NCBI GenBank assembly: GCA_947643615.1
Contig: CANRWO010000005.1
Location: 49,636-113,635 of the forward strand
Direction of reading: 5' to 3'
Source of the DNA: an uncultured Lachnospiraceae bacterium
GTDB taxonomy: Bacteria; Bacillota; Clostridia; Lachnospirales; Lachnospiraceae
Length of the DNA stretch: 64,000 bases
The translations under genes and the position numbers were made by a program. Below are positions 10,450-20,013 of the stretch, piece by piece. A model generated the notes under the pieces. The model was not told the DNA's origin, searched no databases, and saw nothing but the letters and a program-made list of their open reading frames with translations. The stretch's first letter is position 1. Every line of letters starts with the position of its first letter.

Positions 10450-10614
10450 AGCGGCTCCTATGCAATATATTGTGTGAACTCTTTTCACACACTGACTAAT
10501 TATACATAGCATGGGTATATTTGTCAATAGCTTATTTCTATTTATCCATACCTTTATACATACAGCTACCGTTTCCAGACAAAGTCTCCCGCAGATTGGA
10601 TATCACCCGCATCT

Positions 10615-11379
10615 TTAGTTCACTTTCTCAAGCCATGTCCTGTTTTCCATGCTTGTCCCCCACGCATCCAAAGCCAACTGATATGTATCGGAAACCTTCT
10701 CGTCAATCCTTTGGATATTCTTTTCAAGTTCTACTACATTCTTTTCGAGTTCTACTATATTCTTTTCGAGTTTCACTACATCCTGTTTGATTTCTGACAG
10801 CTCCTTTTTGGTTTCCAGTATGTCCTGTTTGATTTCTGACAGCTCCTTTTTGGTTTCCAGCATGTCCTGTTTGATTTCCGAAATATCTTTTTTGGTTTCC
10901 GACATGTCCTGTTTGATTTCTGACAGCTCCTGTTTGGTTTTCAGCATGTCCTGTTTGACTTCTGACAGCTCCTTTTTGGTCTCCAGCATGTCTTGTTTGA
11001 TTTCCGAAATGTCTTTTTGGGTTTCCGACATGTCCTGTTTGATTTCTGACAGCTCCTTTTTGGTTTTCAGCATGTCCTGTTTGACTTCTGACAGCTCCTT
11101 TTTGGTCTCTGACATGTCCTGTTTGATTTCTGACAGCTCCTTTTTGGTCTCTGACATGTCCTGTTTAACTTCTGACAGCTCCTTTTTGGTCTCTGACATG
11201 TCCTGTTTGACTTCTGACAGCTCCTTTTTTATTCCTGATACATCAGATTCCAACCTGTCAAGCCTGACTTCCATATTGCCAAGCCTTTTGTCCATTCCGT
11301 CAAAGCGGACATGGATAACATCAAATTTCACATCCATTAATTCACTGATTGCCCGTAGGTCTTCCTTCGTTAATGCCAT
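10615..11379 (-). CDS. Coiled-coil protein with about 11 tandem 14-aa (two-heptad) repeats
   Basis: MALTKEDLRAISELMDVKFDVIHVRFDGMDKRL... then (MSETKKELSEVKQD)n. Confidence 0.85.
   Translation of the reverse strand: MALTKEDLRAISELMDVKFDVIHVRFDGMDKRLGNMEVRLDRLESDVSGIKKELSEVKQDMSETKKELSEVKQDMSETKKELSEIKQDMSETKKELSEVKQDMLKTKKELSEIKQDMSETQKDISEIKQDMLETKKELSEVKQDMLKTKQELSEIKQDMSETKKDISEIKQDMLETKKELSEIKQDILETKKELSEIKQDVVKLEKNIVELEKNVVELEKNIQRIDEKVSDTYQLALDAWGTSMENRTWLEKVN
10780..11240. repeat. 42-bp in-frame coding tandem repeat array
   Basis: Units like tgtcctgtttgatttctgacagctcctttttggtttccagca repeated about 11 times. Confidence 0.9.
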
Positions 11380-11901
11380 ATTAATATATTCTCCTTTCGC
11401 AACGAACAAGAAAGAGACCCTGCAAATTTGCCTTGTCGTCCCATCCCCGTTTAAAATTTTTACACAAAGGGATAAGTGAGCGAACTGCCCAAAGCATAAA
11501 ACAGATTTTTGATGTTCCTTTTCCCGATATGTTGTATTAACGTTAACATATCTTCATCTCCATGTCAACTGATTTCATAAAAATTATGTACGAAAAACCA
11601 AAATGTTATGTCTGTAAATTTGACTTTCCACAACAAGTCCTCCGCCCCCAATATGGCATGTACATGTCAAAAGGAGCTGCCATTCTTTCCTGAGAGCCTT
11701 GATTTTCTGAGAACCTTGATTTTCTGTTTGGCAAGATATTTTTATATCGGTTGTAAAAAACTTGTAATATGTAAATCCCGACTTTATAATAGTACAGACA
11801 ACAATATAATCATTTATCAATGGTAATACTTTTCACAGAGGACAGAAAACAGTATATAAAGATGTTTCTTGAAATAATTATTTTGCAAAAGGAGCGTACC
11901 C

Positions 11902-12909
11902 ATGGTCATTGATTTTCATACACACACTTTTCCCGACGAACTGGCTGAACGTGCAGTAGGGACACTGGCTGAAAGCGCCAGGATCCGCAATTACCTGGAC
12001 GGGACCGCAGAAGACCTGCGCCGCTCTATGAAGGCCGCAGGCGTGGACTACTCGGTACTGTTGCCCGTAGTGACAAAACCGGAACAACAGGCGGCAATCA
12101 ATCAGATCGCAATAGAACTTAACCATAATTCCAAAGAAACCGGCCTGTTATCCTTCGGCGGCATTCATCCCGACAACGCGGATTACCGCCGTATTTTGCA
12201 TGGCCTTGCCGTAAACGGAGTAAAAGGCATCAAACTGCACCCTGTCTTCCAACAAACTTTTCTTGACGATATCCGGTATCTGCGCATTATTTCCTGCGCC
12301 TGTTCGCAGGGCCTGATTGTACTGATCCACGCGGGATATGATATCAGCCATCCCCACTGGGAATACTCTGCCGTTCCCCATATTGTATCCATGCTGGATA
12401 CCGTCAGACCTGAAAAGCTCGTATTAGCCCACATGGGTGGCTGGAACAGCTGGCCGGAAGCAGAAAGCCAACTTGCAGGAAGAGATATCTGGCTGGACAC
12501 CTCCTTCTCCCTTCTGCCGCTGCAGCATGATCCCGGAACCTTATGCACATCGGGCAGCTGCCCTGGCAAGAACAGAAACGCCCCCCTGAAGGCTTGCAGC
12601 CAGGCAGTCTCCAACCCCATAAACAAACCCGTCCTGAAATCCCATAAAACCATATGTGAAACAGGCAATGTGCCGGCAATCCCCATAGACATGGACAATC
12701 CTGGCACAAAGTACCGTCTTCCCCGGGAAGATTTCCTTCGGATGGTGAAAAAGCATGGGGCGGACAGGATTCTGTTCGGCAGCGACAGCCCCTGGGGCGG
12801 ACAGGCAGAAACCATTGCCGCCCTGAAGGATACGGGCCTCACAGACAATGAATTACAAGCTGTTCTGGGAGAGAATGCCGCCAGGCTGCTTCAATTTCAT
12901 TTTAATTAA
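11902..12909 (+). CDS. Amidohydrolase-family metal-dependent hydrolase
   Basis: MVIDFHTHTFPDELAE (HxH), GVKGIKLHPVFQ, LVLAHMGGWNSW, ADRILFGSDSPWGG. Confidence 0.9.
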   Translation: MVIDFHTHTFPDELAERAVGTLAESARIRNYLDGTAEDLRRSMKAAGVDYSVLLPVVTKPEQQAAINQIAIELNHNSKETGLLSFGGIHPDNADYRRILHGLAVNGVKGIKLHPVFQQTFLDDIRYLRIISCACSQGLIVLIHAGYDISHPHWEYSAVPHIVSMLDTVRPEKLVLAHMGGWNSWPEAESQLAGRDIWLDTSFSLLPLQHDPGTLCTSGSCPGKNRNAPLKACSQAVSNPINKPVLKSHKTICETGNVPAIPIDMDNPGTKYRLPREDFLRMVKKHGADRILFGSDSPWGGQAETIAALKDTGLTDNELQAVLGENAARLLQFHFN

Positions 12910-12940
12910 CATCCCCTTTCACGGCATTCCCCAATTTACC

Positions 12941-13106
12941 CTAGTACATCGTTGCATTAATTCTTGAGTAATCAGCACTCGCTGTTCACGCCATCGCCGC
13001 GTTGTCGTCAGTCAACGATGCCACCGCATCGCCTCCTTCCTCCGCCTTACGCTGACGCAAACATCAAGCACTGATTTACTTCAAGATTAACGCAATGCTG
13101 TACTAG
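12941..13106. repeat. MITE-like element with roughly 40-bp imperfect terminal inverted repeats
   Basis: Left CTAGTACATCGTTGCATTAATTCTTGAGTAATCAGCACT; right end reverse-complements to CTAGTACAGCATTGCGTTAATCTTGAAGTAAATCAGTGCTT. Confidence 0.8.
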
Positions 13107-13137
13107 TTTATTCTTCCAACAATATAGAATGGGACGT

Positions 13138-13710
13138 TTATGCACTTCTCCCCAGCTCAAATGCCCTGAAATTCAGCTCCCTGAACTTCTGCGGCACAAT
13201 TGCCCCGATAGCCTCTTTCCAGTCCTTTTCTCCAATCTCAGGAAAATACCTGGAGAATCTTCCCAGCAGGGCAATATTTACCGCCTTAGCGGAACCTGCC
13301 TGGCGGGCGATCTCCAGAAAGTCTTCGGCATCCACTCTTGCTCCTGCCGTCTGCATTTTCTCCACAAGTTCCCCGGGATATACCGCTGCACCTGTGACTA
13401 CCGGCATCGGCTCCATCTCCTGTGTGTTGGTAATGACCAAACCCTCCGGCTTTAAATATTCCAGCCAACGGGCGGCCTCCAGCTTTTCAAAGGAGATGAT
13501 GATATCGGCTTCGCCCTTATCAATAACGGGAGAATACACCTTCTCCCCATAGCGCACATAGGTCACAACACTTCCGCCTCTCTGGCTCATGCCATGCACC
13601 TCGGATACTTTTACGTCATAACCCTGCCTGAGCAGGACATATCCTAACAGCTTGCTGGCCAGCAAAGTACCCTGCCCGCCTACGCCTACGATCATAATAT
13701 TCTTCGTCAT
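13138..13710 (-). CDS. iorB: Indolepyruvate:ferredoxin oxidoreductase, beta subunit
   Basis: MTKNIMIVGVGGQGTLLASKLLGYVLLRQGYDVKVSEVHGMSQRGGSVVTYVRYG. Confidence 0.94.
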   Translation of the reverse strand: MTKNIMIVGVGGQGTLLASKLLGYVLLRQGYDVKVSEVHGMSQRGGSVVTYVRYGEKVYSPVIDKGEADIIISFEKLEAARWLEYLKPEGLVITNTQEMEPMPVVTGAAVYPGELVEKMQTAGARVDAEDFLEIARQAGSAKAVNIALLGRFSRYFPEIGEKDWKEAIGAIVPQKFRELNFRAFELGRSA

Positions 13711-13805
13711 TCTATCAACCATACCTTCCCTGTCCGACAAACAGGGGCCTTTCCGGCGGTGCTTCCGCCATTAACCAAACGGCGCTGACATAATCCTGTA
13801 AACGA

Positions 13806-15545
13806 TCAGCAGTTCGTTTCACACTTTCCCAGGGCGCCGAACTTACACATTTGCGTACAAACCTCACAGCCAATACATAATGTGGTATCAATCTGCACTT
13901 TATGGTCCCTCATCGAAATTGCCGGGCATCCAATCTTCATGCATGCCTTGCAACCCACGCATTTGTCCCTGTCCACCTTCAACGGCTCTCCATGCACCGT
14001 CCCCTTGATCATCACGCAGGGACGGCGGCTGATAAGAATGGAAGGCTCTTCCGCAGCCAGTTCTTCCTCCAGAGCCTTTTCCACCTGCTCCAGGTCATAG
14101 GGATCCACAACTCGCACCCTCTCAAACCCCAGGGCCCGGCACAAAGCCTCCAAGTCCACCTTCCCGGCCGGCTCTCCCCGGAGATTCTTTCCCGTAGTAG
14201 GATTTTGTTGGTGCCCTGTCATGCCCGTGATAGAATTATCCAGGACAATGACAGTGGAATTGCTCCTATTATATGCAATATCCGTAATGCCGGTCATCCC
14301 GGAATGGATAAAGGTGGAGTCGCCGATAACGCCCACGCTCCTTTTCTCCCCTTCCGTCCCCATGGCTTTATTAAATCCGTGCAGGCCGGAGCAGGAAGCT
14401 CCCATGCATACATTCAGATCCATTGCATTCAAAGGCGCAAGGGCCCCCAGCGTATAACAGCCAATATCGCCGTATACCATGCAGTCTTTTTTATGCAGCA
14501 CATAGAAAATTCCCCTGTGGGGGCATCCTGCGCACATTACGGGGGGGCGCCCGGGTATAACGTCTTCAATATGCAATGTCTTCGGCGTTTCCATCCCCAT
14601 ACATTCTTTTACAAGATTTTGGGAAAATTCACCGCAGACAGGGAAAATATCTTTGCCGGAAACAGGAATTCCCAGCTGCTTACAATGTATTTCAATAAAC
14701 GGGTCCAGCTCCTCCAGAACCACCACCCTGTCCACTTTGGACGCAAAATCCCTGATCAGCTTTTCCGGCATGGGATAAACCAGGCCCAGCTTGAGCACGC
14801 TGGCCTTTTCCCCAAACACTTCTTTCGCATACTGATAGGAAGTGGAGGAAGTGATAATGCCAAGGGAAGTATCCCCCATCTCCACTCTGTTCAGGTCACA
14901 GGCCTCCGCATAGGCAACCAGATCCTTTGTACGCTGCTCCACTCTCACATGGGCATTCCTGGAATTGACCGTCATCATGACCTTCGCAGGATCCTTGACA
15001 TAGGGCACCTGCTCCGGCTCCTCTCTCCCTGACGTCTCCACAATGCTCTGGGAGTGAGACACACGGGTACACATTTTCAGCAATACGGGAGTGTTGAACT
15101 GCTCGGAAAGCTCAAAGGCCCTTTTGGTAAACAGCAACGACTCCTCCGAATCGGAGGGTTCCAGCATAGGCACCTTGGCGGCCTGTGCATAATGGCGGGA
15201 ATCCTGCTCATTCTGGGAAGAATGCATCCCCGGGTCATCCGCCACACAGATTACCAGTCCGGCATTCACACCCTGATAGGATACGGTAAACAAAGGGTCC
15301 GCCGCCACATTCAAACCCACATGCTTCATGGCGCAGGCACTCCGCACGCCTCCCAGGCTGGCCCCATGGGCCACCTCCAATGCCACTTTCTCATTGGGTG
15401 CCCATTCGCAGTAAATTTCATCATACCGGGCCGCTTCCTCGGTAATCTCCGTGCTGGGCGTCCCAGGGTAACTGGACACCACCTTGCAGCCTGCCTCGTA
15501 CATTCCTCTGGCAACCGCCTTGTTGCCAAGCATCAGTTCTTTCAT
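13806..15545 (-). CDS. iorA: Indolepyruvate:ferredoxin oxidoreductase, alpha subunit
   Basis: MKELMLGNKAVARGMYEAGCKVVSSYPGTPSTEI, TPP-binding GDIGCYTLGALAPLNAMD, two C-terminal 4Fe-4S motifs. Confidence 0.95.
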   Translation of the reverse strand: MKELMLGNKAVARGMYEAGCKVVSSYPGTPSTEITEEAARYDEIYCEWAPNEKVALEVAHGASLGGVRSACAMKHVGLNVAADPLFTVSYQGVNAGLVICVADDPGMHSSQNEQDSRHYAQAAKVPMLEPSDSEESLLFTKRAFELSEQFNTPVLLKMCTRVSHSQSIVETSGREEPEQVPYVKDPAKVMMTVNSRNAHVRVEQRTKDLVAYAEACDLNRVEMGDTSLGIITSSTSYQYAKEVFGEKASVLKLGLVYPMPEKLIRDFASKVDRVVVLEELDPFIEIHCKQLGIPVSGKDIFPVCGEFSQNLVKECMGMETPKTLHIEDVIPGRPPVMCAGCPHRGIFYVLHKKDCMVYGDIGCYTLGALAPLNAMDLNVCMGASCSGLHGFNKAMGTEGEKRSVGVIGDSTFIHSGMTGITDIAYNRSNSTVIVLDNSITGMTGHQQNPTTGKNLRGEPAGKVDLEALCRALGFERVRVVDPYDLEQVEKALEEELAAEEPSILISRRPCVMIKGTVHGEPLKVDRDKCVGCKACMKIGCPAISMRDHKVQIDTTLCIGCEVCTQMCKFGALGKCETNC

Positions 15546-15692
15546 CTCGCTCCTCCAATTGTAAATAAAACAGTCTCCCGGAAGCTGCTTTATGCCTGCT
15601 TCTACGGCTGATTGTTTGACGCCGCGCATAAGGCCGGCCTTCAAATATCACCCCGCCGCATAAATCTGTGTGCCTCCGGCAAAGTCCTGTTT

Positions 15693-17327
15693 TCAGGCCA
15701 TATTCTCCTTCTCCACCAGGCAGTCCGCCCCATACATTTTACGCAGCCTGGGTTTCTCGATCTTGCCGGTGGCATTCCTGGGTATCTCGCTGAAAACAAT
15801 CTCCTTAGGGCGCTTATACCTGGGCAATTCCATACAGAATTCCTCAATCTCCTCCCGGGAACAGCTCATACCGTCCTTTATCTCAATGATGGCGGCTGTC
15901 TTCTCCCCCAGCCGTCTGTCGGGCATCCCTATCACAGCCACATCCTTAACCTTGCCAAATCTGCGCAGAAAATCTTCTATTTGAACCGGATAAATGTTCT
16001 CCCCGCCGCTGACAATCACATCCTTCTTCCGATCCACCAAAAAGTAGAAACCGTCCTCGTCCTGCCGTGCCATATCCCCGGTATAAAGCCATCCGTCTTT
16101 TATGGTTTCCGCAGTGGCTTCCTCGTTACGGTAATAGCAGGTCATAACACCGGGCCCCTTCACACAGAGTTCTCCCACTTCTCCCTGTGCCACTTCCTGC
16201 CCTGCCTCATCCACGACCTTGCATTCCCACCGGTATCCGGGGACACCTATAGCGCCCACCTTGTGGACATTCTCCACACCCAGATGCACACAGCCCGGGC
16301 CCGTGGATTCGGAAAGACCGTAATTTGTGTCATAATCATGGCTTGGGAAATATTCTTTCCACCGCCTAATCAGAGAAGGCGGAACCGGCTGCGCACCGAT
16401 ATGCATCAGGCGCCACTGCCCCAGTTCATAATCCTCCCGCTTCAATTCCCCCCTGTCCAGGGCATCCAAAATATCCTGTGCCCATGGCACTAACAGCCAG
16501 ACAACCGTGCAATGCTCTTTCGACACGGCAGACAGGATCGTCTCCGGCTTTGTCCCTTTCAGCAATACTGCCCTGCTTCCTGCCACCAGGCTGCCCATCC
16601 AATGGAATTTTGCGCCTGTGTGGTAAAGGGGCGGGATACAGAGAAAGGTATCCTCCCTGCCTGTGGCATGGTGCTTCTGCTCCATCTCCGCCGCCTGGGT
16701 CAGGCTTTGGTGCCTATGTAGGATCGCCTTCGGGAATCCGGTGGTTCCCGAAGAAAAATAGATCGCCCCGAAATCCTCCTCCGCAATTTCCACATTGGGG
16801 GAATGGCTGGAGCAGTCCGCTACCAGCTCATGGTAGCTCTCTGCAAAACTGGGGCAGTTATCCCCTACATAAATCAGCAGTCGGCCTTTGCTGAGACGTT
16901 CCGCATTGACCTCCAGCCTGCCGATAAAAGCAGGGCCGAACACGAGCATATCCACCTCCGCCAGTTCCGCACAATATAAGATTTCCTCTGCATCATACCG
17001 GAAATTGAAAGGAACGGCAATGGCGCCGCTCTTTAACACGCCAAAATAAATGGGCAGCCATTCCAGACAATTGTACATCAGTATGGCTACCTTGTCCCCT
17101 TTCTTAATCCCCCGCCCTATCAGCATATTAGCAAATCGGTTGGCTTTTTCGTCAAAGACGCTCCATGTAATCTCCCTGCGGTAAGCTTCGAACCGGTCAG
17201 GCTGGATCAACCCATACTCCTTCCATGTGGTTCTGCGGGTATCCTTCTCATCCGGGTTCAGCTCCACCAGTGCGACTTCATCCGGATAAAGCCGTGCGTT
17301 TCTCTCCAGAAAATATGTAACAGGCAT
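15693..17327 (-). CDS. AMP-forming acyl-CoA ligase/synthetase
   Basis: AIYFSSGTTGFPKAILHRHQ, YGLSESTG, GWLYTGDMARQDEDGFYFLVDRKKDVIVSGGENIYPVQIEDFL, PRNATGKIEK. Confidence 0.95.
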   Translation of the reverse strand: MPVTYFLERNARLYPDEVALVELNPDEKDTRRTTWKEYGLIQPDRFEAYRREITWSVFDEKANRFANMLIGRGIKKGDKVAILMYNCLEWLPIYFGVLKSGAIAVPFNFRYDAEEILYCAELAEVDMLVFGPAFIGRLEVNAERLSKGRLLIYVGDNCPSFAESYHELVADCSSHSPNVEIAEEDFGAIYFSSGTTGFPKAILHRHQSLTQAAEMEQKHHATGREDTFLCIPPLYHTGAKFHWMGSLVAGSRAVLLKGTKPETILSAVSKEHCTVVWLLVPWAQDILDALDRGELKREDYELGQWRLMHIGAQPVPPSLIRRWKEYFPSHDYDTNYGLSESTGPGCVHLGVENVHKVGAIGVPGYRWECKVVDEAGQEVAQGEVGELCVKGPGVMTCYYRNEEATAETIKDGWLYTGDMARQDEDGFYFLVDRKKDVIVSGGENIYPVQIEDFLRRFGKVKDVAVIGMPDRRLGEKTAAIIEIKDGMSCSREEIEEFCMELPRYKRPKEIVFSEIPRNATGKIEKPRLRKMYGADCLVEKENMA

Positions 17328-17365
17328 TTCCTTTTCCTCTCTTGCTATATCTTAAAGTATTTTTA

Positions 17366-17758
17366 TCAGGGTATAATACCGCGCTCAGCCTGCTGTTCCA
17401 GCCTACTGTCGTCATTCACCGGCAGGCCGTTTATCCACATAGTAGGCCTGACCATCCCTCGCTTCTGCTGGATCACATGCCCCAGTTCATGCCGCAGATG
17501 CTTTTCCTGGCCCGGGGCAATATATACATGGTTCCCCCGGGTGTACGCTAATGCCTGCAGCCTGTCCGGCTTCTGGGAATTGTAATGGATCCTCACGTCA
17601 TCAAAAGACAATCCACTGGCTTCTTCCAATTGCTTTTTTAGCAGCGAGGGAATCCCCGTCCTGTTTACCGGAGAATCCCCCTGCCTGTTTGCCTTTTTTT
17701 CCTTCCATTTTTCCTTCAAAGGCGCACGTTTTGATGCATACATATTATATTTCTCCAT
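17366..17758 (-). CDS. Small DUF4157 (HExxH metallopeptidase-like) protein
   Basis: IPSLLKKQLEEASGLSFDDVRIHYNSQKPDRLQALAYTRGNHVYIAPGQEKHLRHELGHVIQQKRGMV; start uncertain (ORF extends to 17815). Confidence 0.85.
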   Translation of the reverse strand: MEKYNMYASKRAPLKEKWKEKKANRQGDSPVNRTGIPSLLKKQLEEASGLSFDDVRIHYNSQKPDRLQALAYTRGNHVYIAPGQEKHLRHELGHVIQQKRGMVRPTMWINGLPVNDDSRLEQQAERGIIP

Positions 17759-17826
17759 TCCGAAACCCGGCATTGTCCACTGAAACCTGGCATTGCGAAG
17801 TATAACAAACCGCAATCCGGCGCGTT

Positions 17827-19779
17827 TTACGCATTCAGTTTCTCCATTTTCCCCTTTAAGTCAGCGGAAATCTCGCTTACCATATCTGCGGATGCCGCTA
17901 TCTCTTCGGTGGCAGCGGCAAGGTTCGTAACGCGCAGATTCACCGTGTCAATGATATCAATCAGTTTCCTGGCTGCTGCAAGGAGCTGCGTGATAGCCTC
18001 CTGGATCTGCTCTTTGTTGGAATCGCTGTCACTTGCAGCATCCTTGGATAAATCTGCCAGTTTCTTTATGTTCTCTGCAATGATGGCAAAGCCTCTCCCA
18101 GACTCTCCCGCCCTTGCCGCCTCAATGCTGGCATTGAGCGCCAGCAGATTCGTCTCTTCCGCTACATTTGTGATCTCGTTGTTATTCTCTTCCAGCTTTA
18201 CCAGCAGTCCCTGGATACTTCCCAGGGAAGCCTGAAGCTGGTCGCAGAAGGAAATCACATCCGCCATAGACGTGGATATTCCCGTGCTTTCCTCTGCATT
18301 ACTGTTATTACCCTGGGACATTTCGTTGATGGAACGGTCCAGGCTCGCAAAGTCGTCGCTTACCTCCTCGATCAGTTTCGAAATCAGCTCATTTTTTGCC
18401 ATGATCTCGGCATTCTTGGCCTCCATCTCCTCCGCCAGCTCCTTTGAGAGCATATTTTCCTTCTCCACCCTGGCCTTTACATACTGGACACAGTTATCTT
18501 TATGGTTACAGCTGTTGTAAATAGCTTTTGCCATTTCTTTGCAGGTATTATAACCGCAGGCAGAACAGTTGACCGTTTTCTGCGCATCCGTCTGCTTATC
18601 CAGCCGCTCATAAATGGCATCCAATTCGGCAGCGCTGGGGTCCCTGATTTCCAACCCCTTGGACTGGTCCGTATAATGCCGTATAAAATCATGAATGTCC
18701 AAATCTTTAAATTGCTTATTGAGCCTGTCCAGCCTCTGCTTCGGTGTCAAATTCCTGCTGAACGCATGGTTCCTGCCGCCTTTTTTGCTGGCTCCCTTGA
18801 TCCTCTGCAATTCATAAAGGGTATCATCCGTCTCTACCTTTGATTCTTCTACGCCGGTGCCGTAAATACACCCCTTGGCACAATTGAGGGCATCTACCAT
18901 AAACGGAAGCTCTTTTCCGTTGAGCACTCTTCCCTTATAATCCTCCAGGAAATCATAGGCATGCCTCTCGCCCTCAATCTGCCGGATGAATACTTCCTCG
19001 CCGCAGAACCAGTATACATTTTCTTTCAACCCGCCCGGCATGGGATAAATGGAACCTAACCCATACTCAATCTCATCCTTTACGGCGGGGCCGGAAATAC
19101 CGTGTTCCCGCACATATTCCATCAAATGGCTGAAAGTGACATTGTAGGACACATAGCCGCCGCAGTTCGGATCGTCTATCTCACTTTTCTTGGCGATACA
19201 GGGACTGATAAACGCCAGCTTGTCCTGCAGCTTCATGTACTTTTTAACATATATGGCCCCGCACATCAAAGGCGAATGCACAGGCATCAGCCGGGGAATC
19301 AGCTCCGGGATATACCTCTCCACATATCTCACCACCGCAGGGCATGGCTGGGAGATCCCGCCTGTAAACTTATGCTCCGTAATGTACTTGATATACCCCC
19401 ATGTGGTAATATCCGCCCCAAAACTGACACTGATGATCCGATTGACACCCAGCTGCTTTAACCCACCCAGCACACTGCCGTATTCCCTGGGATAATTTGC
19501 CAGAAACGCAGGGGCCAATAAGAGCGATATCCTCTCTCCGTTTTTCAGGTCTTCAAAGAAACGCTCCGTGTCGTCACGGAAGCTCCTTGCCTTATGGGCG
19601 CATGCGTCAAAACAGGCGCCGCAGCTGATACACTGGTCTCCATCCACAATAATTTTATTCTCATCATTTTCCGATACCGCATGGTTCGCGGTAAGGACAG
19701 GGCATACCGAAATACATTTATTACAGCCGACACAGTTATCATTGGTATAAACTAATGCATCCGTCTTCTGATTTTCCAT
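17827..19779 (-). CDS. [FeFe]-hydrogenase-like (H-cluster domain) / 4Fe-4S / methyl-accepting chemotaxis signalling-domain chimera
   Basis: 2x 4Fe-4S ([25 protein letters not shown]); [28 protein letters not shown] match hydrogenase L1-L3 positions; [16 protein letters not shown] hairpin [39 protein letters not shown]. Confidence 0.93.
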   Translation of the reverse strand: MENQKTDALVYTNDNCVGCNKCISVCPVLTANHAVSENDENKIIVDGDQCISCGACFDACAHKARSFRDDTERFFEDLKNGERISLLLAPAFLANYPREYGSVLGGLKQLGVNRIISVSFGADITTWGYIKYITEHKFTGGISQPCPAVVRYVERYIPELIPRLMPVHSPLMCGAIYVKKYMKLQDKLAFISPCIAKKSEIDDPNCGGYVSYNVTFSHLMEYVREHGISGPAVKDEIEYGLGSIYPMPGGLKENVYWFCGEEVFIRQIEGERHAYDFLEDYKGRVLNGKELPFMVDALNCAKGCIYGTGVEESKVETDDTLYELQRIKGASKKGGRNHAFSRNLTPKQRLDRLNKQFKDLDIHDFIRHYTDQSKGLEIRDPSAAELDAIYERLDKQTDAQKTVNCSACGYNTCKEMAKAIYNSCNHKDNCVQYVKARVEKENMLSKELAEEMEAKNAEIMAKNELISKLIEEVSDDFASLDRSINEMSQGNNSNAEESTGISTSMADVISFCDQLQASLGSIQGLLVKLEENNNEITNVAEETNLLALNASIEAARAGESGRGFAIIAENIKKLADLSKDAASDSDSNKEQIQEAITQLLAAARKLIDIIDTVNLRVTNLAAATEEIAASADMVSEISADLKGKMEKLNA

Positions 19780-19889
19780 ATGTACCTCCATAAAAATTTA
19801 CCGCTTTTCCTTATTTTATCATAAACGGAACAGAAAATAAATGCACATTTATATCAAAATCCCTTTCCCCGGGACTATAGCCGACTAAA

Positions 19890-20013
19890 TCAAAGACCCC
19901 GCTGCAAGCAACGGGATATCAAACTTGCAGCGCTGCAGAGCAGCGGGGTATTTGACCCTCGCGGCAGTCGCCAAATGTCTGCAAGCAGCCACTTGTCTCG
20001 TTGCTCGCGGGAA
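19890..20013. repeat. Intergenic structured repeat with inverted arms
   Basis: TCAAAGACCCCGCTGC ... GCAGCGGGGTATTTGA (16-nt arms, 14/16 match) followed by a GC-rich segment ending CTCGTTGCTCGCGGG. Confidence 0.6.

Noticed and set aside
10787-11479. 230-aa Ser/Cys/Met-rich plus-strand ORF; also considered as a CRISPR-like array
   Set aside because: It is the antisense translation of the 42-bp coding repeats; units are contiguous with no unique spacers.
11584-11820. 78-aa minus ORF with tandem CTTGATTTTCTG motif
   Set aside because: No domain, low-complexity intergenic sequence, no convincing ribosome-binding site.
14541-14547. G7 run in iorA
   Set aside because: Frame is intact across it and iorA reads full length; shorter than the 9-10 nt tracts in the polysaccharide locus.
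13902-15032. 376-aa plus-strand ORF
   Set aside because: Shadow ORF opposite iorA.
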